Positions 38,586 to 47,516 of a stretch of 64,000 bases of DNA are shown here, one piece after another (within the stretch, counting starts at the first letter, position 1; each line of letters begins with the position of its first letter). Made by a program: the position numbers and the translations under genes. Source of the DNA: Mesorhizobium sp. PAMC28654 (GTDB lineage: Bacteria; Pseudomonadota; Alphaproteobacteria; Rhizobiales; Rhizobiaceae); NCBI RefSeq assembly GCF_020616515.1, contig NZ_CP085135.1, positions 620,001 to 684,000 on the forward strand. The letters are read 5' to 3'. The notes under the pieces were generated by a model that saw only the letters and a program-made list of their open reading frames with translations, ran no database searches and was not told the origin of the DNA.

Positions 38586-40571
38586 ATGTTTGACCGCACA
38601 AACCTTCAGGTTCTTGCAAACCATGCCCGCGCCGCCGCCGAGAACATGGCCCATACGCTGCACCGCACCGCACACTCCGCCTTCGTCAAGGAGACGCAGG
38701 ATTTTACGGTGATGCTGATGGACCGTTCCGGCGCGACCTTCGCCGTCCCGATGGAACTCGGCGCAACCTGGTATCCCGGGCTTTCGTATCGCCGCGCGAT
38801 TGCGATGGTCGATAACTACCGGCCGGGGGATATTGCGTTCACCAACGATCCCTATTCAGGCTATGTCGCCACCCACGCGCCGGATACGCATCTGTGGAAG
38901 CCGGTCTTCGTCGATGGCGAGATCGTCGCCTGGACCGGAGGGCACATCCACAACACCGACATGGGCGGCGCGGTACCGGCTTCACTGAGCCGGGCGCTGA
39001 CCGAAATCCATCAGGAAGGCATCCGCTTTCCTCCGATGAAGCTCGTCAATGAGGGCATCTTCGACGAGATGATCCTGCGGATCATGAGCACCAATGTGCG
39101 CAAGCCCGATCTCAACATCGGCGACATCAAGGCGCTGGTCGGCGCGCTCAACACCGGCGAGCGCAAGATCCAGGCGATGGTGCGGAAGTTCGGCAAGGCC
39201 GGCTTCGTCGAAGGCGTTGCCGCACTTCTCGACCACGCCGAGGCGCAGGCGCGCGACGTGCTGCGTTCCATGCCCGACGGCACATGGGAATTCTCCGACT
39301 ATGCCGATGAGGATTCGGTCGAGGCCAATCCGTGCCGGCTGAAGCTGACGCTGACGATCAAAGGCGACGAGGCGGTGCTCGACTTCACCGGCTCCGATCC
39401 GCAGCTCGGCTCTTCGCTGAACGTGCCCTCGGGCGGCGACCCGCGCCACACCATGCTGCTCATCGGCGTCTACTATGTGCTTTACACGCTCAACCCGAAG
39501 ATCCTGCTTAACACGGGCCTTACCCGGCCATTCACCTGCATCACGCCCCGAGGTTCGGTTCTGAACCCGGTCCATCCCGCCGCAGTGGGCATGCGCTCGC
39601 TCACCTGCTCCCGGCTGAGGTCGGTGATCTTCGGCGCCTTTTCGCAGGCAGTGCCGGAGCGCCTGCCTGCGGCTCCGGCCGGCAACAATTGCATTATCAA
39701 CGTCATGACTACGGACGAGCGCACCAGCCGGAGCGTCATCGCGGCGGTGAACCCCGTGGTGGGCGGCGGCGGCGCCATGCCGCATCGCGATGGCACCAAC
39801 GGATCTGGCGCCGACGCTGCCTACCTCAAGAACACGCCGATCGAGATCACCGAGACCGAGACCCCGGTCGAGTTCGTGAAATACGGGCTCGCCAGGGATA
39901 GCGGCGGCGCGGGTCGCTGGCGCGGCGGGTTGGCGACAGAGATGGCCTTCCGCGTCTTCGCCCCGGACTCCCGGATCACGGCGCGCAACCGCGACCGCAG
40001 CTTCTTCCGGCCCTGGGGAGTGCTCGGCGGCAAGGCGGCCGGCCTGTCCGACATGGTCGTCAATCCGGGAACCGGGTACGAGCGGCGGTTGGGCAACATC
40101 GACACGGCGGTCCTGCAGCCCGGCGACGTGCTGGAAATCCGCTCCGCTGGCGGCGGCGGGCGCGGCGATCCGCACGAACGCGAGCCCTGGCGGGTCGCGC
40201 AGGATGTGCGGCGCGGCTACATCTCGCCGGCAGCGGCTGAGCGCGACTATGGCGTCGTCATTCGCGGCGGCGAGATCGACGGGGAGGCAACGGAGCAATT
40301 GCGCGCGGGGCATAAGCCATCAGCCGGCCATTTCCATTTCGGGCCGGAGCGCGACGGCTACGAAGCGCAGTGGACGCCGACGGCCTACAACCGGCTCCAC
40401 GTCGTGCTGGACGCTTTGCCGATCCACTGGCGCTTCTTCGCCAAGACCGAGATATTCCGCCGCATGAAAGGGCGCGCGGGGCCGGAGGGCGTCGAGGCGG
40501 CCTTCGATGCTGTCTGCGAACGCTTCCCCGAACTGCCTCGTCCTCACCCGATACAAGAGGCAGCCGAATGA
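38586..40571 (+). CDS. hyuB: HyuB-type hydantoinase B/oxoprolinase subunit
   Basis: 661 residues of the hydantoinase B/acetone carboxylase alpha-like family. Motifs: TLHRTAHSAFVKETQDFTVMLMDRSGATFA near the start, NDPYSGYVATHAPDTHLWKPVF (metal-site region), VNPVVGGGGAMPHRDGTNGSGADAAYLKNTPIEITE, and C-terminal GGGGRGDPHERE. It forms the catalytic partner of HyuA in cyclic-amide hydrolysis. Its start is four bases after hyuA and its stop overlaps the ferredoxin-like gene, so all belong to one operon. With hyuA split, HyuB has no local partner and polar effects are likely. Confidence 0.92.
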   Translation: MFDRTNLQVLANHARAAAENMAHTLHRTAHSAFVKETQDFTVMLMDRSGATFAVPMELGATWYPGLSYRRAIAMVDNYRPGDIAFTNDPYSGYVATHAPDTHLWKPVFVDGEIVAWTGGHIHNTDMGGAVPASLSRALTEIHQEGIRFPPMKLVNEGIFDEMILRIMSTNVRKPDLNIGDIKALVGALNTGERKIQAMVRKFGKAGFVEGVAALLDHAEAQARDVLRSMPDGTWEFSDYADEDSVEANPCRLKLTLTIKGDEAVLDFTGSDPQLGSSLNVPSGGDPRHTMLLIGVYYVLYTLNPKILLNTGLTRPFTCITPRGSVLNPVHPAAVGMRSLTCSRLRSVIFGAFSQAVPERLPAAPAGNNCIINVMTTDERTSRSVIAAVNPVVGGGGAMPHRDGTNGSGADAAYLKNTPIEITETETPVEFVKYGLARDSGGAGRWRGGLATEMAFRVFAPDSRITARNRDRSFFRPWGVLGGKAAGLSDMVVNPGTGYERRLGNIDTAVLQPGDVLEIRSAGGGGRGDPHEREPWRVAQDVRRGYISPAAAERDYGVVIRGGEIDGEATEQLRAGHKPSAGHFHFGPERDGYEAQWTPTAYNRLHVVLDALPIHWRFFAKTEIFRRMKGRAGPEGVEAAFDAVCERFPELPRPHPIQEAAE

Positions 40572-40870
40572 ACACCGCCGGTCGCATCGTCCGACTGGCC
40601 GAGCGCGATCGGGCACAAGTGCAGTTCTTTCTCGACGGTGAGATGCGTCACGCGCTGGCGGGCGACACCGTGTTGACGGCGATGCTGGCCTCCGGACACA
40701 CGTTGCGGGGGTCCGAGTTCGGATCCGAGCGGCGCGCCGGCTTCTGCCTGATGGGTGCCTGCCAGGATTGCTGGATATGGCAGGATGAGGGGCAGCGTCT
40801 GCGCGCGTGCACAACCCTTATCGTTGAGGGTATGCGGCTGCGCACGACGCCACCGGAGAGCTGGCCGTGA
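40568..40870 (+). CDS. Small [2Fe-2S] ferredoxin-like subunit (HcnA type)
   Basis: 100 residues from the ATG at 40568, overlapping the hyuB stop. A ferredoxin-like Fer2 fold binds one [2Fe-2S] cluster through C60-X4-C65-X2-C68-X12-C81. This is the layout of HcnA and of the gamma subunits of opine, D-hydroxyproline and sarcosine-type dehydrogenases. It passes electrons within a membrane-associated flavoenzyme complex with the next gene product. Confidence 0.88.
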   Translation: MNTAGRIVRLAERDRAQVQFFLDGEMRHALAGDTVLTAMLASGHTLRGSEFGSERRAGFCLMGACQDCWIWQDEGQRLRACTTLIVEGMRLRTTPPESWP

Positions 40871-42234
40871 GCGAGACGACATCGCCACGGATCGTGATCG
40901 TGGGCGCCGGTCCCGCCGGCATCGGGGCGGCGGCAACGCTGGTCGAGGCCGGGCTGCACCCCGTGGTGATCGACGAAGCGCATCGCGCGGGCGGGCAGAT
41001 CTATCGCCGTCCGCCTGCCGGGTTCGTCCGCACGCCTGAGCAGCTCTACGGGTCGGAGGCGGCGAAGGCGCGCGCGCTGCATACGCTGTTCGACCGGCTG
41101 GCCGAAGACGGGCTGCTCACCCATTGCGCGGGCAGCTCGGTCATCGCCGTGCATGCGGGGCGGCTGCACGTGCTGGGGGAGGGTGGCGTGCAGGTGATCG
41201 GCTATGACAGCCTGATCCTCGCCACCGGCGCGTCCGACCGCATCGCGCCGGTCCCCGGCTGGCAGAATGCCGGCGTTTTCAGCCTTGGCGCGGCACAGAT
41301 CGCGCTGAAGGCACAAGGTGTGGCGCTGGGGCGGCGGATCGTCCTGATCGGATCGGGGCCTTTGCTGACGCTGGTCGGCACGCAGTTGGTCGAGGCTGGA
41401 GCTGATGTGGCGGCGGTGCTCGATACTTCCTCGTGGTACCAGCAAATGCGGGGATTCTCGGGACTTGCCGCCCGGCCGGTCGTCGCACTGCGCGGCCTGG
41501 CCCTGCGGGCGCGGCTCGGCCGCCGCTATCATGCGGGCGTGACGCCGGAGCGGATCGAGGTCGACGAGCAGGGTGTCGCAGCCCTGCGCTGGCGCGATGC
41601 CGGCGGCCGGCAGCGCCTCACGCCGTGCGACATGGTCGGCATGGGCTGGCACCTGCGGGCCGAGACACATCTCGCCGATCTGGCGGGATGCGCCTTCATC
41701 TATGACATGCAATGGCAGCAATGGCTGCCGAAGACCGACGAAATGGGCCGGGCCGGCAACGGCGTCTACCTTGCGGGCGATGGGGTCCGTATTCTCGGCG
41801 CCGATGGCGCGGAGATCGCGGGACGCCTTGCCGCGGCGGCGTGTCTTGCCGATCTCGGCTATCAGCCGCCGTCCGCCGGCGCCGATCTGCGCAAGCTCGC
41901 TCGGCTCGAACGCTTTGCCTGCGGTCTGGCTCGCGCCTTTCCCTTCCCGGCGGCGATGGTGCGGACACTTCCCGGTGATGCGATCGTCTGCCGCTGCGAA
42001 AACGTCACGGCTGCAGCGGTGCGCGAGGGAGCGGATTTCGGCGGCAGCGAGGCCAACAGGGTGAAGTCGCTGTCGCGCGCCGGCATGGGGCGCTGCCAGG
42101 GGCGCTTTTGCCAGTTGGCTGCCGTTGAACTCGTCGCGGCGCAAGCCGGCTGCGCGCCTGATGTCGTCGGCCGGTTTCGCGGACAAGCCCCTGTCCGGCC
42201 GGCGCCTGTCGGCGCCTTTCTCCGAGAGGACTGA
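40867..42234 (+). CDS. FAD/NAD(P)-binding oxidoreductase subunit (HcnB/OoxA type)
   Basis: 455 residues starting at GTG 40867 in a 4-base overlap with the small subunit. The N-terminal dinucleotide motif VGAGPAGIGAAATLVEAGLHPVVIDEA is followed by GGQIYRRPP. A second Rossmann motif is IVLIGSGPLLTLVGTQLVEAG. The C-terminal BFD-like domain (VCRCENVTAAAVREG ... AGMGRCQGRFCQ) holds four Cys for another [2Fe-2S] cluster. This is the alpha subunit of HcnABC-type three-subunit dehydrogenases. The beta subunit gene expected next is only a truncated remnant on the opposite strand. Confidence 0.9.
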   Translation: MSETTSPRIVIVGAGPAGIGAAATLVEAGLHPVVIDEAHRAGGQIYRRPPAGFVRTPEQLYGSEAAKARALHTLFDRLAEDGLLTHCAGSSVIAVHAGRLHVLGEGGVQVIGYDSLILATGASDRIAPVPGWQNAGVFSLGAAQIALKAQGVALGRRIVLIGSGPLLTLVGTQLVEAGADVAAVLDTSSWYQQMRGFSGLAARPVVALRGLALRARLGRRYHAGVTPERIEVDEQGVAALRWRDAGGRQRLTPCDMVGMGWHLRAETHLADLAGCAFIYDMQWQQWLPKTDEMGRAGNGVYLAGDGVRILGADGAEIAGRLAAAACLADLGYQPPSAGADLRKLARLERFACGLARAFPFPAAMVRTLPGDAIVCRCENVTAAAVREGADFGGSEANRVKSLSRAGMGRCQGRFCQLAAVELVAAQAGCAPDVVGRFRGQAPVRPAPVGAFLRED

Positions 42235-42278
42235 TGCGATTGCCAAAGCCGCGCTCCGATGTCGGCATGCATGACATC

Positions 42279-43090
42279 TCAGAAATCCGCGACCTTGCCC
42301 CAGGCCGAACCATCGAAGCGTCGCGGATCATAGGATATCGCATCGACGATCGGTTCCGACCCGGTCACCAGATCGGCGACGAGGTGCCCGGCGCCTGGCC
42401 CGATGCCAAAGCCGTGCCCCGAAAATCCGGCGGCGAGGAAGAAGCCTGGAACGCTGTGTACCTCGCCGATGGCGGGCACGCCGTCTGGCGTGCTGTCGAT
42501 ATAGCCGGCCCAGGCGCCACTAATCCTGGTCTGGCGCAGTGCCGGCAGCAGCTCGAGCGCGCGGGCATGGGTCAGGCGAATGGTCGCCTGATCCGGAACC
42601 GGATCGAGGATGCGCATCCGCTCCATCGGCGTTGGCCGGTCGAGCCGCCAGTGCCGCAGCGTTTCATGGCCCGAACGCGCGCCTTGCAAGCCGCCAGGCC
42701 CGAGGCTTCGCCAGCGCTTCAGGAACATGGGCAGAAACTGCGACGAGAAGCGCAGCTGCTGCGGCGTCACGTCGACGCGTCCGCGTCCGCTTATGGCGAG
42801 TGTGTAGCCGCCGTCGCCGCGACGCGTGGCCGAAATCTTCGCGGTGTGCAGCGCATCCGGCAGGCCCTCCGCACCGGGCGAGACAGACAGGATGGACGAA
42901 CGCACCGATGCCTGCGGGAAGCGGAAACCGAACTGATGGCAAAAGGAGGAGGCCCATGCGCCGCCGGCCAGCACCGCAGCCTTGGTCCGGATCGTTCCGT
43001 TTTCGGTGACCACGCCGCGCAGGCGCCAGCCCTCGGTTTCGATGCCGAAATTGAGAAACTGCGCCTCGCGCATGTGCTGCCAAATCCGGT
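42279..43090 (-). pseudogene. DAO-family FAD oxidoreductase lacking its N-terminus
   Basis: The frame covers the substrate-binding and C-terminal FAD parts of a DAO enzyme: FLNFGIETEGWRLRGVVTENGTIRTKAAVLAGGAWAS, RISGAWAGYIDSTPDGVPAIGEV and GFSGHGFGIGPGAGHLVADLV. The GxGxxG nucleotide-binding start (about 130 residues) is missing, and upstream sequence near 43090 is unrelated. The gene is convergent with the HcnB-like gene. It is most likely a broken catalytic subunit, although a 264-residue product from ATG 43073 could still be made. Confidence 0.8.
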
Positions 43091-43111
43091 ACCTGGCGAA
43101 GCTCTGTAGAG

Positions 43112-43870
43112 CTATTGCCGAAGCCGCCTCATGCGAACGGAGACATCCTCCAAGACCGGCATGGAGGCCAGCACGAGGAGAATGGCTGCGAGAAACAGCG
43201 TTGCTGCGAAGCCGATGTGCTTGAAACCCACAGCGCCGATGACACCGCCGACAAAGAACAATGCAACAAGCGATGCAAGCAGTCTCAGCTTCCTTCGATC
43301 TGCCTTCACGAACAGCTCGTCCGAGTCACTTCCCGAGATGTTCCAATAAAGCAGCTTGCCGAGTTCGATGCCCATGTCCGTCACCAGTCCAGTGATATGC
43401 GTCGTCCGGATTCTGGCTTCCGATAGCTTTGTGATGATGGCGTTCTGCAACCCCATGATGAAGCAAAGCAGCATCACCGTCATTGGCACAAACAGCGCCT
43501 CATGACGCGCGAGATGGCTACCGAGAAGGCCGAAACAGATCAGCAGGATCGCTTCCAGGACAAGCGGAAACGCATATTCGCTCTGCAGGTGCTGCCGTCG
43601 CCCCCAATTGATCAGCATCGCTGAACACGCCGCGCCTGAGACAAACGACAGCAAGGCCCCGAATCCGGAAAGCGCGAGCTCGACGTTGCCGAGTGCCAAG
43701 TGATCAGCCATCGACGAGACGATGCCTGACATGTGGGACGTATACTGCTGGACCGCCAGAAATCCGCCAGCATTGGCCGCCCCCGCGACGAAGGTCAGGA
43801 AACGGGCGAGATGTCGATCGGTCCTGTCACTCCGTTCCTTCCCGGCAAGCCGACGTAGATAGAGGATCAT
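43112..43870 (-). CDS. DUF1275 (YoaK-family) membrane protein
   Basis: 252 residues from the ATG at 43868-43870; an open frame extends 45 codons further up but without family similarity. Six or so hydrophobic segments are seen. The family block is LTFVAGAANAGGFLAVQQYTSHMSGIVSSMADHLALGN, with QNAIITKLSEARIRTTHITGLVTDMGIELG in the second half. The function of DUF1275 proteins is unknown. Confidence 0.85.
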   Translation of the reverse strand: MILYLRRLAGKERSDRTDRHLARFLTFVAGAANAGGFLAVQQYTSHMSGIVSSMADHLALGNVELALSGFGALLSFVSGAACSAMLINWGRRQHLQSEYAFPLVLEAILLICFGLLGSHLARHEALFVPMTVMLLCFIMGLQNAIITKLSEARIRTTHITGLVTDMGIELGKLLYWNISGSDSDELFVKADRRKLRLLASLVALFFVGGVIGAVGFKHIGFAATLFLAAILLVLASMPVLEDVSVRMRRLRQ

Positions 43871-44008
43871 GAGCGAACCCTGCCCTTCCGTGTGGGGAAG
43901 CGGAACCACAAGTCGACGTGCAGGGAGAGGCTCATTGGGTGTTTCTGGAAGGAAAAGAAGACGAAAGACGGTGATTGCGCGGGGCGCCAAAGGCCCACTT
44001 TGCATGAT

Positions 44009-44281
44009 CTAGTTCGGCTTGCCCAATAGCGTGTCCGGATGCCGGAACCTCACGCCACGACCACCATCGTCGCTGCGCACATGTTCGCTGAGAAGTTCAA
44101 CACCCGCGCGGTTCAGCGCGTTGATCACTTTCATCAAACTGTCGACAACGCCTCGCACATTGCCTTGGCTGGCCTCCATTCGTTGGATCGTTGGCAGGGA
44201 GACGCCCGCCATTTCCGCCAGGGTTTTCTGATCGATGTTGAGAAGGGCGCGGGCGGCACGAAGCTGGGAAGCGGTGATCAT
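44009..44281 (-). CDS. Small Xre-family helix-turn-helix protein
   Basis: 90 residues. The helix-turn-helix ITASQLRAARALLNIDQKTLAEMAGVSLPTIQRMEASQG is followed by VVDSLMKVINALNRAGVELLSE and a short tail. Such proteins are stand-alone repressors in rhizobia. A palindrome lies directly upstream, suggesting self-control. Confidence 0.85.
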   Translation of the reverse strand: MITASQLRAARALLNIDQKTLAEMAGVSLPTIQRMEASQGNVRGVVDSLMKVINALNRAGVELLSEHVRSDDGGRGVRFRHPDTLLGKPN

Positions 44282-44308
44282 CGAGGCATCAGTGTCTGAG
44301 TATGAGAA

Positions 44309-44330
44309 ATGATATTCTTCATGGTATCAT
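44309..44330. promoter_or_regulatory. Candidate Xre operator
   Basis: Inverted repeat ATGATA / TATCAT separated by 10 bases, 27 bases upstream of the xre start on the reverse strand, in an AT-rich promoter-like stretch. Confidence 0.45.
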
Positions 44331-44410
44331 TGACGCATAAAACATCAATACAGAGCGGAAAATAATGATCCGCCCTTGGCACGGAGAAGCTCAACGATTA
44401 TCGTGTCCGG

Positions 44411-44593
44411 ATGACTCAACGTTACAAACCCTGCCGGGAGCCGACTGGCACTTGGACCGTCAATGATGCACGTACCGGGCGGCCCGCCGAGATGGGCAGC
44501 CGAACTATCATTGGAATGAACCGACCCGATGCAGAGGAACTCGCCGGTCTCCTCAACGGGTTGAATGCACAAAAGCAGGAAGCGAAATCATGA
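44411..44593 (+). CDS. Small hypothetical protein
   Basis: 60 residues, MTQRYKPCREPTGTWTVNDARTGRP..., with normal amino-acid composition and no recognised domain. Its stop overlaps an ATG at 44590 (ATGA) that opens about 22 residues before running into the acs remnant, so a following gene was probably truncated. Confidence 0.45.
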   Translation: MTQRYKPCREPTGTWTVNDARTGRPAEMGSRTIIGMNRPDAEELAGLLNGLNAQKQEAKS

Positions 44594-44692
44594 AGGTCAA
44601 AGACAGCAACGGCACCCCTCTTGTCGTTCTGAATAATCAAAAACAATCCATGGGTTGCGGAAGATTCTGGTGGCGGTCATATTTGCGCGACA

Positions 44693-45062
44693 TCCGGGCG
44701 GTCTTCACCGGGGACGGCGCTCAAAGGGGCGAGGATGGGTACCACTGGATCGCCGGACGCCTCGGGGCGCGATCAACGTTTCAGGGCACAGGTTGGGACC
44801 GCCGAAATCGAGAGCGCGTTCGTCGCCAATCCACGCATGGCGGAAGCCGCCGCGGTCCGCATTTCCCACAGCATGAAAGGGCAGGGCATCTACGCGTTCG
44901 CGACGCTGAAGCTCGACGAGCAAGAAAACATCGACATGAGACGCAAACTTGCGGCAACGGTGCATGCGTAGAATCCTGCGGAAGATCGCTGAGGACGATC
45001 GAACGACTGGAGACATTTCAACACTCGCCGATCCCGGCGTCGTTGCGTCCTCGATAAAGGAC
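44693..45062 (+). pseudogene. Acetyl-CoA synthetase C-terminal remnant
   Basis: Pieces of the Acs C-terminus in order but in different frames: VFTGDGAQRGEDGYHWIAGR, INVSGHRLG, GTAEIESAFVANPRMAEAAAV followed by KGQGIYAFATLKLDE, then MRRILRKIAEDDRTTGDISTLADPGVV. In intact Acs these are contiguous, with about 40 more residues between the last two pieces. At least three frameshifts and an internal deletion are present, and the first ~500 residues are gone. The gene is an old remnant. Confidence 0.8.
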
Positions 45063-45757
45063 ACAGCGCGTTGTTGGAGAAGGCCAGCGCGGCCGCTGAA
45101 GACGCGCTCCATGTTCAGAAGCACGGCAAGGCATGTCGCCCGGGGGCAAACATGACCCCGGAGCCAATGTCAGTCCCGTCTCACGATGAAGCCATCGAGA
45201 TTGAGGATCGAATCTATAAATACGCAGAGCACCTACGTATAGACTCGGGAACAAGCTTCAGGGACTGACGAGGTTAAAGGGCAGGGACGGATATATACTG
45301 TTTTCATAGCGGAATTGGATATCGCGATGATCTATGCAGTATATCACGAACGAGAAAATTGGCTGGCATTGATCGAGAACCGTCTCGCTGTCGTCGAAGC
45401 GTGAGTCCGCAGCTTACGGTTGCCTATAGGTCTCTGGCATGCCGTCGCCCATGCCTTCGATTTGTTCATCGAGGCGTGACGTCTCTGTTGTCAGAGCCAT
45501 GCCCGACAGGATGAAACTGAAGAGCCAAGGCGCGTAGCCGAAGCACCGTGCGTCGCCGCAAAAGCGAGGTCTTGACGGCCGATGAACACGGTTGCGCGCC
45601 GAAATCTGCCGGTCACCGTTCAGTCAGCACGTTGATCGAACCGGCCGATGGTATCCGAACGCGATCCCGGGATTGGCCTTCTCGAATAGTGGAAACAAAA
45701 AAACTGCGGCTAAATGACAACGAAATTCATTTGTAAAATTAATGAGAGACAATACCT
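45063..45757. other. Intergenic region without a supported gene
   Basis: About 700 bases between the acs remnant and a small ORF. Only short open frames of unremarkable composition are present. The last 70 bases become AT-rich and could hold a promoter. Confidence 0.4.
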
Positions 45758-45883
45758 ATGCAACAAGAGACAATAGGTTTTCAGCTGTACTACACGTCGG
45801 AGCCAAGGGAGTGTTGCTGTCATGATGTAACGAGCAACGATTCCTGCTGCGAAATTAGACATGCTCTGAATGTAATGAGGTGA
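45758..45883 (+). CDS. Possible 41-residue cysteine-rich peptide
   Basis: ATG 45758 to TGA 45881-45883 encodes 41 residues containing ECCCHD and DSCCEIRH: five Cys and two His. An AT-rich stretch and GAGAG precede the start. There is no hydrophobic signal peptide and no recognised family. It could be a metal-binding peptide or chance. Confidence 0.25.
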   Translation: MQQETIGFQLYYTSEPRECCCHDVTSNDSCCEIRHALNVMR

Positions 45884-45931
45884 TCAGTGTGATCGCCTGC
45901 GGTGTTTGTTTGCCGGGACTGGAGTTCTCAA

Positions 45932-46174
45932 ATGGCGCTTTCTCTCTTTTTCGCAATGCGTTCAACAAGTGAGGTGGCCGACGCTTATGTGCGGTCCAGA
46001 GGTAAATCGGGATTCTTGTCGACGGCTCGCGCGATCCAGGCGATGCGTCTTTGTCTGCCAAATTGCGATGCGACCGATCGGGAATTAGAGGAGATTGTCG
46101 TATCCGCAGCCGCTAAGCGTGGTGTCTCTGTCAAACTTGACGTCGCGCGCGCGGCAGTACCCGCGTCTCAATGA
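45932..46174 (+). CDS. Small hypothetical protein
   Basis: 80 residues from the ATG at 45932, which has CTGGAG eight bases upstream. The sequence MALSLFFAMRSTSEVADAYVRSRGKSGFLSTARAIQAMRLCLPNCDATDRELEEIVVSAAAKRG has a helical, mixed-charge composition. No family is recognised. It lies just before the IS630-split small gene. Confidence 0.5.
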   Translation: MALSLFFAMRSTSEVADAYVRSRGKSGFLSTARAIQAMRLCLPNCDATDRELEEIVVSAAAKRGVSVKLDVARAAVPASQ

Positions 46175-46435
46175 CCTGCTGTACGCACATCTTAAGATGA
46201 GACGAACAGACCGTCCGCGCAACGGTCTGTTCTCGACCGCCTCGATCCGTTCATCTGCAACCGCTACGAGTGAATCCGCACGTGAGGCCTTCGACATCGG
46301 CGTGCGCTACATCGGCCTCTGCTGCGGAGCAAGCTTACACCATATTCGCGGTCGCGGAGGCGCTCGGCCGCACCGTGCCGGCAGTCGCTATTTGCGCGTC
46401 TCTATCCCTCTAGAAATCCTCCTGGAGTATTTGTC

Positions 46436-46460
46436 ATGCCCCTTGAAAAGGAAGAAACTA
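46436..46460 (+). pseudogene. Small gene 5' part, split by IS630
   Basis: ATG 46436 with TCCTGGAG upstream begins MPLEKEET and runs into the IS630 element after the target TA (46459-46460). Joined to 47517-47710 it gives 219 bases, 73 codons: MPLEKEETSLTQTVRIRELY and on to a TAA. The 72-residue product has no recognised domain. Confidence 0.6.
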
Positions 46461-47514
46461 GAGCAAAATCCGAGCGGATAGAATCGATAGGGGTTTCGTT
46501 GGGATTGGAAATCTGATTCAGCATATCTGCTGGATTCGGAGGCCGGCATGGCATGGCGAAATCCTTATCGGAAGATTTGCGGGCTCGGGTGGTCGCAGCG
46601 GTTGATGGCGGCCTGTCGCGACGGGCGGCAGCGGCGCGATTTGGCGTGGCGGCGGCAAGCTCGGTGCGTTGGGTCCGGGAATGGCGCGAGACCGGAGCCA
46701 CCTGCGCAAAGCCGCAGGGCGGCGACAGGCGGTCCCACCGCGTTGAAGCGTATCGCGACATCATCCTGGCGGCGATCGAGAGGCGGGTGGACATCACGCT
46801 GGTCGAACTCGCCGAGTTGCTGCGACAGGAGCATGGCGCGTCGTTTGCGACGAGCACGATCTGGCGGTTTCTCGATCGTCACTCCATGACCTTCAAAAAA
46901 AACGGCGCACGCCAGCGAGCAGGAGCGGCCAGACGTGGCGGCGCGACGAAACGCCTGGTTCGACGCCCAGCCCGATCTTGATCCCGAGCATCTGGTCTTC
47001 ATCGACGAGACCGGAGCCTCGACAAAGATGGCTCGACTGCGGGGGCGCACGAAGCGCGGGATGCGGTGCCGATCGCCAATCCCGCATGGCCATTGGAAGA
47101 CGACGACGTTCACCGGCGCCCTGCGCCTCACTGGCATGACCGCGCCAATGGTCCTGGACGGCCCGATGACTGGCGAATGGTTTGTCGCCTATGTCGAGCA
47201 GGTTCTCGTGCCGACGCTGCGGCCCGACGATGTCGTGATCCTCGACAACCTGCCGGCGCACAAAAGCGCAGCCGCCCGTGTGGCGATCGAAGCAACCGGC
47301 GCAAGGATGATGTTCCTCCCGCCCTATTCCCCCGACTTCAACCCGATCGAGAACGCCTTTTCCAAGCTGAAATCGATTCTACGCAAAGCCGCCGCACGAA
47401 CCGTCGCGGAATTGTGGGATACCATCAGCGCCGCACTGCCTTGCTTCACACCAACCGAGTGCGCCAACTACTTCGCCGCAACAGGATATGAGCCGGAATG
47501 ATCAGATTCTGCTC
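46461..47514 (+). mobile_element. IS630-family insertion sequence, 1054 bp
   Basis: Inverted ends GAGCAAAATCCGA (left) and GAGCAGAATCTGA (right, reverse complement) match at 11 of 13 positions. The element is flanked by TA on both sides (46459-46460, 47515-47516), the standard IS630/Tc1 target. The pre-insertion site reads AAACTAGTTT, a perfect palindrome. Confidence 0.88.
46553..47501 (+). CDS. IS630-family transposase in two frames
   Basis: The first frame (46553-46981) encodes the paired helix-turn-helix part (MAKSLSEDLRARVVAAVDGGLSRRAAAARFGV ... ATSTIWRFLDRHSMTFKK). The second frame (to 47501) encodes the DDE domain (LVFIDETGAS, VVILDNLPAHKS, PYSPDFNPIENAFSKLKSILRK). The change occurs at an A8 run (46895-46902), after which KTAHASEQERPDVAARRNAW continues the family sequence. 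Programmed slippage on such runs is known in some IS630 elements; a one-base insertion or read error is the alternative. Confidence 0.85.
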
Positions 47515-47516
47515 TA

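Noticed and set aside
38982..42246. Long reverse-strand frames opposite hyuB and the HcnB-like gene
   Set aside because: Antisense artefacts of high GC content; no motif or ribosome-binding site.
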